Notes: generated by a model from the sequence alone, not told the origin. Positions 8,990 to 18,227 are shown, counted from the first letter of the stretch. The stretch: 53,319 nt of DNA from Ureibacillus thermophilus (GCF_004331915.1 NZ_CP036528.1:530252-583570); one strand, 5' to 3'. Numbers and translations are program-made.

Positions 8990-9046
8990 TAATCAGAATT
9001 ACTGATTTGTACATCATACTAAGTTTATAAAGGTGTGTGGGGTTTT

Positions 9047-9679
9047 ATGGCATTGTATCTTACTTATGTTATTGTGGGCCTTTCTATTGCCATGCCAATT
9101 GGAGCCATTTCTGTAGAAATGATCAAGCAAGGTCTCAAGAATGGCTTTTGGCATGGTTGGGCTGTTGGATTAGGAGGTATGACGATTGATTTAGCTTTAA
9201 TCGCAGCATTTTATTTCGGATTAGCCTCCATTTTGAAGCAACCGTTTATTCAAATCCCGATGTGGATTGTTGGTGCAGTATTTTTGTTTTTAATTGGTTA
9301 TGATTCTATTAAAAATGCGGATCATGATATCACATTATCAGGTGAAAAGCCAACAAAATCTTGGTTTTCTTCATATAGAAATGGTTTTCTTGTTGCGATA
9401 TCTCCAGGGAATATAGTGTTTTGGCTAAGCGTATTCGGGTCGGTTCTTACCAACTCATATGATATGGCGAATCCAATTAAATTTATCACCATTGGGACGG
9501 GTGTGTTAACCGGAATTTTACTACATGACATTGGCTTATTAACCATTGTTTCTACTACAAGAAAGTTAATGAGCCGTTCGATGATAAAAGTAAGTTCTAT
9601 TATTGCTGGTATAGTGTTAATTGGTTTTTCGGGTTATTTTGTTTATGAAGCTATTTCTGCAGTTAAACAATTGATTTAA
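9047..9679 (+). CDS. LysE/RhtB family amino-acid exporter
   Basis: A 210-residue membrane protein with about six hydrophobic helices. The LysE-family N-terminus is clear: GLSIAMPIGAISVEMIKQGL followed by a G-rich segment. The AISPGNIVFWLSVFG block in the middle is also typical (NP or GN in helix 4). ATG 9047 is preferred over GTG 9035 because AAGGTGTG lies a suitable distance upstream. Members export basic or neutral amino acids and analogues; the substrate here cannot be assigned. It may share a transcript with the preceding YqcI/YcgG gene. Confidence 0.85.
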   Translation: MALYLTYVIVGLSIAMPIGAISVEMIKQGLKNGFWHGWAVGLGGMTIDLALIAAFYFGLASILKQPFIQIPMWIVGAVFLFLIGYDSIKNADHDITLSGEKPTKSWFSSYRNGFLVAISPGNIVFWLSVFGSVLTNSYDMANPIKFITIGTGVLTGILLHDIGLLTIVSTTRKLMSRSMIKVSSIIAGIVLIGFSGYFVYEAISAVKQLI

Positions 9680-9823
9680 ATTATTTGGTGTTTGTCGACG
9701 GTAAATCTGACAGAATGAAGGTTGACGAGTTACCACATTTATGGTTTCTCATGTAAGAGCATAAGGAATTTTTGCCCTCACTGAAGGTGTGGAATCAGGC
9801 AGGGCCTGATAAAACGTAACAAA

Positions 9824-9876
9824 GAGGCTGTCCCAAAAGATCGGTAAAACGACCTTTTTGAGGACAGCCTCCTGCT
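9824..9876. terminator. Hairpin GAGGCTGTCC/GGACAGCCTC
   Basis: Perfect 10-base arms at 9824-9833 and 9862-9871, with further pairing of AAAAG-type bases inside and a T-rich tail after CTGC. It lies after the LysE gene and just before transposase debris. It could be the exporter's terminator or a terminator carried at an IS end. Confidence 0.6.
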
Positions 9877-10029
9877 TTTTCTTTTACATTATTTGGATAT
9901 TTTTTGTTCTCTCAAAGGATCTGCTTCTTCTCATCCCCGTATGTTCTCCCTTTTTCTTTTTATTGGGTGGACGGTGGCCGCCCACTTTTTCAAATTGTGT
10001 GCAACACAAATCCCCCCCATTCCATGGTA

Positions 10030-10369
10030 ATTTCTTTAGGGCAATGGGATATTGAGTTTGTGTTAGGCGATGCCGCGTATGGCAGCGAAAAGATTCGACA
10101 AACAGCCGAACAAGCAGGAATCTTATTCCTTTCTCCCATCAACCGCCGAAAATAGCGAGGAACGGAAAGATGCCTATGGCCGGGTTCTTCCTGTCTTTTT
10201 GAAAACGAGGTTTGGCCAATGGCTGTTTGGGCTTCGCCGCGGGATTGAACGGGTATTTAACGAGCGAAAGAGTGATGGGGTGGAACAGCCACGATGGTAT
10301 GGATTTCATCGATATTTACTACATGTGTTATGCTGCATCCTTATGCATAACTTCGAGTTTTTACTCTAG
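10030..10369 (+). pseudogene. DDE transposase C-terminal remnant (frameshifted)
   Basis: One frame reads FVLGDAAYGSEKIRQTAEQ and SPINRRK before a stop (about 10055-10155). The next frame continues with RKDAYGRVLPVFLKTRFG, FGLRRGIERVFNERK and RYLLHVLCCILMHN to a stop at 10369. Asp in GDAAYGS and Glu in IERVF fit the last two catalytic residues of an IS4/IS5-type DDE transposase. The N-terminal half is absent and the two parts are in different frames, so it is inactive. Confidence 0.7.
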
Positions 10370-10474
10370 TTTTGCAACACCATCATCAATTTGATGAACG
10401 GGGATATTTTATAATTCTAGATACATTTGAGTTCCGATAATCTTGATTATGTTGCATCTCAAATTTCTCAATGA

Positions 10475-10534
10475 AATGAGGATGTCCCAAAAGTGTTCGC
10501 ATAGCGTTCGCTTTTGGGACATCCTCATTTTAAA
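10475..10534. terminator. 19-bp perfect stem-loop
   Basis: Arms AATGAGGATGTCCCAAAAG (10475-10493) and its exact complement (10511-10529) enclose a 17-base loop and are followed by TTTTAAAT. It separates two IS remnants and would stop read-through into the IS982 copy. The GATGTCCCAAAAG core recalls the hairpin at 9824-9871. Confidence 0.65.
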
Positions 10535-10579
10535 TAAATAAATTCTAATTAATAAAATCAGATAAGCATAAAAATAGCC

Positions 10580-10654
10580 CTTGCATGAGATCTTCTTAAA
10601 ATGAAAGTGCGACCAAACATCAAAAGGAGAATCCCCATGCAAGAGCACTTTCAT
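10580..10654 (+). promoter_or_regulatory. Inverted repeats masking the transposase start
   Basis: ATGAAAGTGC (10601-10610) pairs perfectly with GCACTTTCAT (10645-10654), enclosing the ribosome site (10623-10628) and start codon (10637). CTTGCATG (10580-10587) can pair with CATGCAAG (10636-10643), which contains the start codon. The two pairings interleave. Such fold-back inhibition of transposase translation is known from IS10 and IS50; for this element it is inferred. Confidence 0.55.
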
Positions 10655-11502
10655 CTTACAACAGATCGAGCCAAACTTCAAAAACAATATGCAGCGATTT
10701 TATTCTTTGTATCCGCTCAACTGTCGAGCATCCAGATTCATCTTCAACGTCGAAATCGTCATTGGTTGAAACAGAAAGACGAAGTCATCATCACCATCCA
10801 TGTCCTTGGAAAGTTGCTGGGCTTCACTTCCGAACGGGCTTGGCACCAGTTTGTGATCGGGAATTTGTTTCCCAAGGCCTTGTTCCCTGAACGTTCTCGG
10901 TACAACCATCGCTACCGAGCGCTTGGCTTTGCGACCAAGTGGATACGGCACCAGCTGGCCAAACGCGGGCAGACCATGCGTATGCGGTCGTGGACAGCTT
11001 GCCGATCGATCGGTGTCATTCATCCCGAATGTATCGTGCCAAACGGTTTCGTGGAATTGCCGATATTGGCTATTGTGCTTCGAAAAAGATCGCTTTCTAT
11101 GGGTTGAAACTTCATCTGCAGGTCACCGACCAAGGGCTTCCGATGGGATATGTCGTCACTGAAGCGTCTTGTCATGATCGGATGGCTGCGGAGACCGTCA
11201 TGACACAAATTCCACATCCGTATAACCTAGGTGACAAAGGGTATATCAGCCAAAAGCTGCAAAAGAAGCTGTACGAAGAGCATCGAATCGCTTTTTGGAC
11301 GCCCGTTCGAAAAAATCAGCGAATTCGCCAATCGGACGCATGGAAACAGTGGATGAAGCGAAAACGTAAAGTGGTGGAAACCGTGTTTTCGATTTTAGTC
11401 GATTCGTATCGGATCACCGAGATTCGAGCAAACTCGGTTTCTGGATTTGAAACGGCACTGGATGGTATTTTACTGGCTTACTCCTTGTTGTTCTTGGGCT
11501 AG
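10637..11502 (+). pseudogene. IS982-family transposase, frameshifted
   Basis: The gene starts at ATG 10637 (AAGGAG upstream) with MQEHFHLTTDRAKLQKQY, typical of IS982. It runs through TKWIRHQLAKRG and then shifts frame near 10965. The second frame supplies the DDE part: HAYAVVDSLPI with the first Asp, KLHLQVTDQGLPMGY, NLGDKGYIS with the second Asp and KRKVVETVFS with the Glu, ending at 11502. One frameshift separates an otherwise complete gene, so the inactivation looks recent; programmed frameshifting is not usual for this family. Codon use is G+C-richer than the neighbours. Inverted repeats around the start are listed separately. I could not define the IS ends. Confidence 0.85.
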
Positions 11503-11524
11503 TTGAGCGTTAAGACTCAACTAG
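11499..11524. repeat. Inverted repeat at the transposase stop
   Basis: CTAGTTGAG (11499-11507) and CTCAACTAG (11516-11524) are exact complements overlapping the stop codon. This may be a terminator stem or the subterminal part of the IS982 right end. Confidence 0.5.
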
Positions 11525-11614
11525 CACCACGGGTATCAAATATATCTATCTAAAACAATAAAATTTTAAAAAAAAGACCAGCACTTAGAATATGTGCCAG
11601 GCATTTTTTTTATA

Positions 11615-11905
11615 GTTCAAAGAGTTTGCGCCATATTTCTTTCTTTTTTCTTTGCCATATACAAAGCTTGATCAGCACGTTTGATTAAAGTTTTGGGAAC
11701 GTCATATGACCTGCAAAGCGGAATAAATGGTTTTCAATGATATTTCTCAGCTTTTCTGCTGCCAGCTCTGTCGCTTCAAGCAAGGTTTTATCCTTTAAGA
11801 TGATTATGAATTCTTCTCCTCCCCAATGTCCAAATAAGTCGTCAGGCTGAAGAAAATTTTTTACTAAAGAGGTTAGAGAGGTTGGTGATAAGGCATATAG
11901 TAAGG
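11615..11905 (-). pseudogene. GGDEF (diguanylate cyclase) remnant
   Basis: Read on the minus strand this encodes LVKNFLQPDDLFGHWGGEEF, then IIILKD, TELAAEKLRNIIENHLFRF and, after a gap in the homology, KRADQALYMAKKK. The GGEEF active-site loop and the RADQALYMAK end are clear GGDEF-domain signatures. The segment between them that normally holds the SxGV core strand is deleted, and the N-terminal sensor part is absent. It cannot make c-di-GMP. The reading frame ends near 11620. Confidence 0.75.
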
Positions 11906-11927
11906 AGAAAAAATGGGTACAATTTAA

Positions 11928-11967
11928 GCCTGAGAAAAACCTAATAAGGGAATTTCTCAGGCTTTAG
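11928..11967. terminator. Hairpin AGCCTGAGAAA/TTTCTCAGGCT
   Basis: Eleven-base complementary arms close to 11928-11938 and 11954-11964, followed by TTAG. It sits between two gene fragments, so it is probably a leftover terminator. Confidence 0.55.
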
Positions 11968-11974
11968 AATTTTA

Positions 11975-12177
11975 TTACGCTCTTTCTAAAATAGAGGCAA
12001 TCTCTGAAATAATGATCTCACTTCCAAAAATAGGAGAGTGTTCTTTGGAATTTTCAGGAGGATTATGGGCTTCTTTAAAAAGGTCGCTGCTTCTCCAACG
12101 TGTGAAGTCTTCAATGGATTCCCAATACATATTGACGTTCATTTCATCATAATCTGCAAGATTTTTTGTAATTAGTC
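11975..12177 (-). pseudogene. Antibiotic-biosynthesis-monooxygenase (HmoB/IsdG-like) remnant
   Basis: About 67 codons on the minus strand read NLADYDEMNVNMYWESIEDF, TRWRSSDLFKEAH and SEIIISEIASILERA, then stop (11975-11977). This matches the C-terminal part of ABM-superfamily proteins such as HmoB, which often degrade haem in Firmicutes. The N-terminal half and start codon are missing. Confidence 0.65.
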
Positions 12178-12186
12178 TTATTTTTT

Positions 12187-12295
12187 AAATCCTTCGAACT
12201 ATCCATTTGTTTTTCTAATCAATGAGGCGTTTAAAGAAATTGAAAAAATTAAACCGGATACATCTTATGAAAAAGAATGGATTAAAAAACAATAA
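12187..12295 (+). pseudogene. Unidentified C-terminal gene fragment
   Basis: A plus-strand frame without a start reads NPSNYPFVFLINEAFKEIEK and KPDTSYEKEWIKKQ before TAA (12293-12295). The composition looks like real protein, but I do not recognise the family. It abuts two fragments on the other strand. Confidence 0.3.
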
Positions 12296-12303
12296 AAATA
12301 AGA

Positions 12304-12406
12304 GACCATTGCGGACAAAGGCTGTGACTTCAAACCCTTTTTCTAATGCTTGTTTTACGACATGACGTCCCACAGCGCCAGTTGCTCCAAAGACAATAAT
12401 TTTCAT
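12304..12406 (-). pseudogene. NAD(P)-binding (NmrA/SDR-like) N-terminal remnant
   Basis: The start is well formed: AAGGGGGG precedes ATG 12406. The protein begins MKIIVFGATGAVGRHVVKQA and continues EKGFEVTAFVRN, the GxxGxxG Rossmann motif of NAD(P)-binding atypical short-chain dehydrogenases. Homology stops near residue 34, where unrelated sequence from the neighbouring fragment begins. A deletion joined it to the unidentified fragment, removing the catalytic part. Confidence 0.7.
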
Positions 12407-12504
12407 AGCGCTCCCCCCTTCCGTTCGACGGTAAATCTCCCTTGTGAATCAATAGAATTGAGAGATTTGAAACGCTAGCAAGCTGCCTAGTTTGGAGCAC
12501 TAAA

Positions 12505-12545
12505 AAAGCGGCAAAATGTTGTGCAATCAACATCCTGCCGTTTTC
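12505..12545 (-). terminator. Terminator of the lut operon
   Basis: On the minus strand GGCAGGATGTTG pairs imperfectly with CAACATTTTGCC and is followed by GCTTTTTT, directly after lutC. Confidence 0.7.
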
Positions 12546-12556
12546 ATAGAAAATGT

Positions 12557-13264
12557 TTATTGATCTTCAATGACAATATAAGTTGCTTTCACGGGGCCAT
12601 GCACACCGACAATTAGTACCGATTCAATATCTGCTGAATTGCTTGGGCCAGACATAAATAAAATGCAAGAAGGTATCGGTTGTCCCTTTTCAATTTGCTG
12701 ATGGATTTTTTGAGCAGCTTGCGTCATTCTTGGAACAATTGAACTTTTTGGAATCAGCACGATGATATTTTGCGGCAAAAAGTTCATGGTGCGTCCCCGG
12801 TTCGGATGGCTATAGAGCATGGCCGTTGCTGATTCAGCTAAAGTCATTTCGCTGATGGTGATGGCGATGTTTGCCTTTTCCGCTTGGCGGATGTTTTCTT
12901 CAGGCGTATCTGGATTCCACTCGTAAAGTTTTATACCTGTTTCGGGCCAACACTCCATCAATTTGTTCATTCCAAACTTTTCAAATCGCTCGTCCTTCCA
13001 TGTGATAACCGATTCACCGCCATAATCGGTTACAACTTGCTGAAGGGTATTGGCCAAATTCGCCGTATCCGTTTGTACGAAGGTTGTATGAATGTTCTTG
13101 CATTGTTGTTTTAAAACTTCCACTAATTCATCTTGAGAAGCATTTTTCAATACCTCCAGTTGAGGGGAATGCTTCCAAACCGGACGTTCCACTTTTGTTC
13201 GAACAGGGCGGCCGAGGCTTTTGGCAATTTGATTTAGGAATTCATCGCGATTTTGAATCGTCAT
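12557..13264 (-). CDS. lutC: L-lactate utilisation protein LutC
   Basis: A 235-residue LUD-domain protein, the third part of the LutABC L-lactate oxidation complex that converts lactate to pyruvate. Typical segments are [38 protein letters not shown] and the C-terminal [19 protein letters not shown]. Its ATG overlaps the lutB stop in the form ATGA, so translation is probably coupled; an upstream in-frame extension is not needed. It is the last gene of the operon. Confidence 0.93.
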   Translation of the reverse strand: MTIQNRDEFLNQIAKSLGRPVRTKVERPVWKHSPQLEVLKNASQDELVEVLKQQCKNIHTTFVQTDTANLANTLQQVVTDYGGESVITWKDERFEKFGMNKLMECWPETGIKLYEWNPDTPEENIRQAEKANIAITISEMTLAESATAMLYSHPNRGRTMNFLPQNIIVLIPKSSIVPRMTQAAQKIHQQIEKGQPIPSCILFMSGPSNSADIESVLIVGVHGPVKATYIVIEDQ

Positions 13265-14688
13265 GATTTCTCTCCTTTCTGACGCTGCTTCATCCAATGG
13301 CGGAAGCTTTCTTTATTCGGTGCAGGAAAATCCCGCACTTCCGTCCAAGCTTTTAATGGCCCTGGCCCGTGTGTGATTTTGTCATCTTTTACAAAAGGAG
13401 ACATGACGGGTGAAGCGACTTTGGTTGCCATATTAAAGAGCGGTGAAGTGGATGCGCCCAGTCCAAAGGCTTTCATGATCAGACGTTCGGAAATTGGTGC
13501 CTTGCCTTCCTGTTCCACTATTTTTTGGCGATGCAAATGTAATAATTGATGCAAAGGGATTTTTACAGGGCATACTTCTGTACATGCACCGCAAAGGCTT
13601 GATGCATACGGCAATTCTTTGAAGTCGTCATATCCTCCAAGCAGCGGCGATAAAACGGCGCCGATTGGGCCAGAATAAATTGACCCGTAAGTGTGGCCGC
13701 CTACATGGCGATACACTGGACAAACATTGACACATGCTGCACAGCGGATGCATTGTAGTATAGGCTGGAATTCCGTGCCTAAAATTTTCGAGCGTCCATT
13801 ATCTACAATGACTAAGTGGAATTCTTCCGGACCGTCTGTTTCGTTTTCTCCTTTTGGGCCTGTCAGCAATGTGACATAGCTTGTTAATCGTTGGCCGACC
13901 GAGCTGCGAGTTAATAGGCTGACGAGAACTTCCATTTCCTCAAAGGTTGGTACAATTCTTTCCATCCCCATTACCACGATTTGAGTTTTTGGCAGAGCTG
14001 AGACAAGGTCTGCATTTCCTTCATTTGTCACTAAAGTCACTGTGCCGCTTTCGGCAATGGCAAAGTTGCATCCTGTAATGCCGATGTCTGCTGTTAAATA
14101 TTCCTCGCGCAGCTTTTTGCGGGCAAACAGCGCCATTTCTTCAGGTTGTTCTGATTTGTCGTAGCCAACTTTTGCAAAGATTTCCCGTATTTGATGGCGG
14201 TTTTTATGCAATGATGGCACAATGATGTGTGAAGGTGGTTCATGGTCATTTAATTGTAAAATGAACTCTGCCAGATCGGTTTCCACCACTTTGCAGCCGG
14301 CTTCTTCCAACGCTGCGTTTAGATTGATTTCTTCTGTCACCATCGATTTAGATTTAACAATTTTTTTCGCTTCTTTTTGAATGGCGATGTTTTTTATATA
14401 GTTCGATGCGTCTTCTTTTGTTTTCGCGAAAAATACATGGCCGCCTCGTTTGGCCACATTTTCGCTCAACTCATAAAGATATGCATCTAAATTTTCTAAA
14501 ACGTGTTTTCGAATTTCTTCTCCATGAGCTCTCCATTCTTCCCAATTTCCTAATTCCTCCACGCGAGCTTGACGGCGGGTTTGAAATCGGGCTTGGGCAG
14601 CGGAGATAGCGCCTCGCATAAAGGCATCGTTTAAGTTCGTCTCCACGCGTTCTTTAAATTGTTCATCACTTGTTTTCATAGCCATCAT
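13261..14688 (-). CDS. lutB: L-lactate utilisation iron-sulfur protein LutB
   Basis: A 475-residue protein with an N-terminal LUD domain and a C-terminal ferredoxin-like part. Two CxxCxxCxxxCP clusters are seen, [12 protein letters not shown] and CGACTEVCP, each expected to bind a 4Fe-4S centre. The [20 protein letters not shown] segment is characteristic of LutB. The start is ATG 14688 (or 14685) after AAGGGGGG. It lies 10 bases downstream of lutA and overlaps lutC by 4 bases. It transfers electrons from lactate within the LutABC complex, probably at the membrane face. Confidence 0.95.
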   Translation of the reverse strand: MMAMKTSDEQFKERVETNLNDAFMRGAISAAQARFQTRRQARVEELGNWEEWRAHGEEIRKHVLENLDAYLYELSENVAKRGGHVFFAKTKEDASNYIKNIAIQKEAKKIVKSKSMVTEEINLNAALEEAGCKVVETDLAEFILQLNDHEPPSHIIVPSLHKNRHQIREIFAKVGYDKSEQPEEMALFARKKLREEYLTADIGITGCNFAIAESGTVTLVTNEGNADLVSALPKTQIVVMGMERIVPTFEEMEVLVSLLTRSSVGQRLTSYVTLLTGPKGENETDGPEEFHLVIVDNGRSKILGTEFQPILQCIRCAACVNVCPVYRHVGGHTYGSIYSGPIGAVLSPLLGGYDDFKELPYASSLCGACTEVCPVKIPLHQLLHLHRQKIVEQEGKAPISERLIMKAFGLGASTSPLFNMATKVASPVMSPFVKDDKITHGPGPLKAWTEVRDFPAPNKESFRHWMKQRQKGEKS

Positions 14689-14698
14689 GAATCCCCCC

Positions 14699-15415
14699 TT
14701 AGCGACTATTTAACACTTCTGCAATATGCATAACGCGAATCGGCTTTCCAGTGCGGCTGATTCTTCCTCCAATATTAATAAGGCATCCGGCATCTGCACC
14801 AACTAAAATATCCGCTCCTGTTTCTTCGATATTGCGAACTTTTTCATCCACCATTTCTCCAGAAATATTTCCCATTTTCACAGAGAATGTACCGCCAAAT
14901 CCACAGCAGCGCTCGTTTCCTGGAAGTTCAACATATTCCAGTCCTTCAACATTTTGAAGTAATCGGATGGGTGCATCTTTTACTCCTAAAAGTCTCGTCA
15001 TATGACAAGATGTATGATAAGTAGCTTTGCCTTTTAACCGGGCTCCGACATTTTCAATTTTTAAAACGTTTACAATAAAGTCGGTTAATTCATAGGTTTT
15101 ATCTGCTAAACGTTGCGCTCTTTGTTCCCATTCCGGATCCCCTTTAAAAATATGCGGATACTCTTTGAACATATATGCGCAAGAACCTGATGGCGTAACA
15201 ACATATTCTGCATGTTCAAATGCTTTAATCATGTTTTTCATGGAACCTTTTGATTCTTCTACATATCCGCTGTTATAAGCCGGCTGTCCGCAGCAAACTT
15301 GTGATGTAGGAAAATCGATTTCACAACCAAGCCGTTCAAGAAGTTCAACAGTCGCTTTTCCTACATTCCCTTGAAACATATCGACAAGGCATGTCACAAA
15401 TAATGAGACTTTCAT
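14699..15415 (-). CDS. lutA: L-lactate utilisation protein LutA
   Basis: A 238-residue protein with two CCG domains, seen as [12 protein letters not shown] and [12 protein letters not shown] with their upstream cysteines. These domains are typical of heterodisulfide-reductase-like and glycolate/lactate oxidase subunits. It is the first gene of lutABC. The promoter read on the minus strand has TTGTAT (15510-15515), a 16-base spacer and TAGAAT (15488-15493). A palindromic GTCATCAGATGAC operator (15451-15463) lies between promoter and gene, identical to the one before lutP. Confidence 0.95.
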   Translation of the reverse strand: MKVSLFVTCLVDMFQGNVGKATVELLERLGCEIDFPTSQVCCGQPAYNSGYVEESKGSMKNMIKAFEHAEYVVTPSGSCAYMFKEYPHIFKGDPEWEQRAQRLADKTYELTDFIVNVLKIENVGARLKGKATYHTSCHMTRLLGVKDAPIRLLQNVEGLEYVELPGNERCCGFGGTFSVKMGNISGEMVDEKVRNIEETGADILVGADAGCLINIGGRISRTGKPIRVMHIAEVLNSR

Positions 15416-15450
15416 TATGAATCCCCCTATAATCCTACGTGAATCGACAG

Positions 15451-15463
15451 GTCATCAGATGAC
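15451..15463. promoter_or_regulatory. LutR-type operator, lutA side
   Basis: GTCATCAGATGAC is a perfect 6-1-6 palindrome within a longer shared context (AGGTCATCAGATGACTT), downstream of the lutA -10. The second identical copy is at 16437-16449. The adjacent GntR/FadR-type repressor gene is the obvious ligand. Confidence 0.85.
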
Positions 15464-15525
15464 TTAAATAGTAACACGTTTTTTTAAATTCTACTATAAT
15501 TTTTTGAAAATACAAAACATAAAAA

Positions 15526-15553
15526 AGTGCAGAAGCTGATTAAACTTCTACAC
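15526..15553. terminator. Bidirectional hairpin after lutR
   Basis: AGTGCAGAAG and CTTCTACACT (with G-T pairing) form a stem; on the minus strand a run of T follows. It terminates lutR just upstream of the lutA promoter. Confidence 0.7.
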
Positions 15554-15559
15554 TTTTCC

Positions 15560-16279
15560 TTATTCAGCCACATCGAAATATTTCATTAAAATTTCTTCTA
15601 CGTTATTTAAATGGGAATACATGGCGAGTTCTGCTAGTTCGGGATTTTGTTGTTTGATAGCTAAATAAATTTGCATATGTTCATCATATAATTGTTCAAT
15701 CGTGGTTTGTTTAGAAAATAACCAAATGCGCCTTGTTTCTCGCATTAATTCAATCGTAAGCCCAGATACTTGGTTTAGTAAATTAGGTAGCAGAGGGTTG
15801 TGGGAAGCATTTGCAATGGCCTTATGGAATTCGAAATCCGCTTTTTCACCAAGCTCTTCATCCCCTTCTACGTTTTTCATTTCCTCAAGGATTCCTTCTA
15901 AAATGACAAGATCTTCTTTTGTTCTGTTTTTCGCTGCGCTTCTTGCCGTCCCAACTTCAAGAATTTTTCTTAATTCAAGCAAATGAGGGACGTATTCTCT
16001 GTATGTAATAATGGCCGTAGAAAGAGGAAATTCCAGTTTTTGTTTAGGGAAGTTTTTCACAAATGTGCCAGAGCCTTGTTTTATTTCAATCAGCCCCATT
16101 GCTTTTAAGGCTGATAATGCTTCACGGACAGCGGATCTACTGACTTGTAATTGCTCTGCTAAATATTCAACAGAATCTAAACGGTCACCTGGTTTTAGTT
16201 CGCCTGTACGGATCTTTTCATAAAGAATTTCACAAACTTCTTCGTAAATTTTTTTCGTTTTTACTTTTGCAAGTTTCAA
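15560..16279 (-). CDS. lutR: GntR/FadR-type regulator of lactate genes
   Basis: A 239-residue FadR-subfamily GntR regulator. The winged helix (about 8-70) includes GELKPGDRL, QLQVSRSAVREALSALKAMG and IKQGSGTFV; the C-terminal all-helical FCD domain (about 90-235) senses the effector. TTG 16279 is chosen because GAGGTGG lies six bases upstream. It sits between lutABC and lutP, transcribed away from lutP. The same palindrome precedes both lactate units, which fits the B. subtilis arrangement in which LutR represses lutABC and lutP until lactate is present. Confidence 0.9.
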   Translation of the reverse strand: MKLAKVKTKKIYEEVCEILYEKIRTGELKPGDRLDSVEYLAEQLQVSRSAVREALSALKAMGLIEIKQGSGTFVKNFPKQKLEFPLSTAIITYREYVPHLLELRKILEVGTARSAAKNRTKEDLVILEGILEEMKNVEGDEELGEKADFEFHKAIANASHNPLLPNLLNQVSGLTIELMRETRRIWLFSKQTTIEQLYDEHMQIYLAIKQQNPELAELAMYSHLNNVEEILMKYFDVAE

Positions 16280-16395
16280 ATAGTCCACCTCGTTTTTCAA
16301 GCAAAATCGGTAAATTAATTATACATTATACCGAAAGTACAATGAAAAATCTTCTCGTTCAGAGAAGATAAAAGTGTAACTCAAGTAAAACAACA

Positions 16396-16449
16396 TTGAA
16401 TTTTAAAAAAATTCAATTTATAATCTAAGTCATAAGGTCATCAGATGAC
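16396..16449 (+). promoter_or_regulatory. lutP promoter with LutR-type operator
   Basis: TTGAAT (16396-16401), a 17-base spacer and TATAAT (16419-16424) form a near-consensus sigma-A promoter. The palindrome GTCATCAGATGAC (16437-16449) covers the expected start of transcription, so a bound repressor would block initiation. Confidence 0.85.
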
Positions 16450-16486
16450 TTGATAGGGGATATTTTGAAACATTGGGGGAAAGAGC

Positions 16487-18154
16487 ATGACATTTACTCA
16501 AAATTTTACAGCAGTTGGAAACAGTTTAGGGTGGACAGCCCTGGTTGCAACAATTCCTATTTTATATTTTTTCTGGGCGCTTGCTATTAAAAAAATGAAA
16601 GGGTATATGGCGGGGCTAACCACTTTAATTATAGCTATCGTCATTGCAGTTTTAGCATTTAAGGTGCCCGTTTTGACAGCAGTAGCATCTGCTTCGCAAG
16701 GGGCTGTATATGGAATCATTCCAATTGGCTGGATTATCATTACGTCCGTATTTTTATATAACTTGACGGTAAAAACCGGACACTTTGATGTTATTCGTTC
16801 ATCGGTGTTATCTATTACTGAAGATCGTCGTATTCAGGCTCTATTGATAGCCTTTTCTTTTGGGGCATTTTTGGAAGGGGCAGCAGGATTTGGCGCTCCG
16901 GTTGCCATTACAGCGGCGTTGCTAGTAGGGTTGGGTTTTAAACCGTTGCAAGCGGCGGGCCTTTGTTTAATTGCAAACACAGCTCCTGTAGCTTTCGGGG
17001 CTATTGGGGTACCGATTACCGTAATGGAAGGGATTACAGGGATTCCTGCTTTAGAAATTTCAAAAATGGTAGGCCGTCAATTGCCTATTATTGCCGTATT
17101 TATTCCATTTGTTTTAGTGGTGATTATGGTCGGTTTTAAACGGGCTTTTGAAGTGCTGCCTGCAATTTTAGTATCCGGTATTTCGTTTGCAGTGGCGCAA
17201 TTTTTAAGTTCCAATTATTTGGGCGCCGAATTGCCGGATATTATTTCATCCTTAGTATCCTTAGTAGCTTTAGCGATTTTCTTGCGCTTTTGGCAGCCAA
17301 AACATATTTATCGTTTTGAAACGGATGGCCAAATGGAGGATACAAAAAATCATTATACTAGTGGACAAATTTTAAGGGCTTGGTCTCCGTTTATTGTATT
17401 AACGCTATTTATTTCTGCCTGGGGAATTCCATCCTTCAAAAAGGCGTTATTAGGTACATATGAAGGCGGGAACGCATTTTTAACCTTTGTGAATAACATT
17501 GGTGGTGCGCTCACGTTCTATCCGGAAGTACCGTTTTTACATAATCAAGTGATTGATGGTTCAACAGGCAAAGAAATTGCGGCAGTGTATAAATTCGAAT
17601 TATTAGGTGCTGCGGGAACAGCCATTTTATTTGCTGCTATAGTATCTAAGTTTCTATTGAAAGTTTCTTGGGGTAAATGGGTAAAAACTTTTGGTGAAAC
17701 CATCAACGAAATTAAATTCCCGCTTTTAACTATTTGCTGCGTTGTTGGTTATGCTTATGTGGCAAACACAGCCGGCATGATGACGACTTTAGGTTTAGTA
17801 TTGGCAAAAACAGGAGCTTTATTCCCGTTCTTCTCGCCGGTGCTTGGCTGGATTGGTGTGTTTGTTACAGGTTCGGATACATCTTCCAACGTATTGTTTG
17901 CCAAGTTGCAGCAAGTTACGTCTGAATCCATCGGCATGGATCCGGTTCTTGCGTTGGCTGCCAACACATCGGGAGGCGTGACTGGAAAAATGATTTCGCC
18001 GCAAACATTAGCTGTAGCTGCTGCAGCGGTGGGATTAATTGGAAGAGAATCAGAGTTGTTAAAATTTGCCTTAAAATATAGTCTCATTTTACTTCTCTGC
18101 ATATGTATCATTACATTTTTGCAAAGCACGGTACTTACATGGATGATTCCATAA
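16487..18154 (+). CDS. lutP: L-lactate permease
   Basis: A 555-residue integral membrane transporter of the LctP/LldP family with a dozen or more hydrophobic helices. Recognisable family segments are FGAFLEGAAGFGAPVAITAA, LIANTAPVAFGAIGVP and, near the end, GSDTSSNVLFAKLQ and ANTSGGVTGKMISPQ. It imports lactate for LutABC. The start ATG follows GGGGGAAAG. Its promoter carries a LutR-type operator. A weak TTAGCAG/CTGCTAA hairpin between it and pycA could allow partial read-through, tying lactate uptake to pyruvate carboxylase. I use the lutP symbol because of the neighbours; lctP is equivalent. Confidence 0.95.
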   Translation: MTFTQNFTAVGNSLGWTALVATIPILYFFWALAIKKMKGYMAGLTTLIIAIVIAVLAFKVPVLTAVASASQGAVYGIIPIGWIIITSVFLYNLTVKTGHFDVIRSSVLSITEDRRIQALLIAFSFGAFLEGAAGFGAPVAITAALLVGLGFKPLQAAGLCLIANTAPVAFGAIGVPITVMEGITGIPALEISKMVGRQLPIIAVFIPFVLVVIMVGFKRAFEVLPAILVSGISFAVAQFLSSNYLGAELPDIISSLVSLVALAIFLRFWQPKHIYRFETDGQMEDTKNHYTSGQILRAWSPFIVLTLFISAWGIPSFKKALLGTYEGGNAFLTFVNNIGGALTFYPEVPFLHNQVIDGSTGKEIAAVYKFELLGAAGTAILFAAIVSKFLLKVSWGKWVKTFGETINEIKFPLLTICCVVGYAYVANTAGMMTTLGLVLAKTGALFPFFSPVLGWIGVFVTGSDTSSNVLFAKLQQVTSESIGMDPVLALAANTSGGVTGKMISPQTLAVAAAAVGLIGRESELLKFALKYSLILLLCICIITFLQSTVLTWMIP

Positions 18155-18227
18155 GTTCTGAAATCTTAGCAGTATTGTCTGTTATAGATGATGCTGCTAA
18201 CAATTTTGAGTAATGGGGGGAAAACTT

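Noticed and set aside
9858-10055. Small hydrophobic plus-strand frames after the LysE gene
   Set aside because: No ribosome site and overlap with the transposase remnant; probably noncoding.
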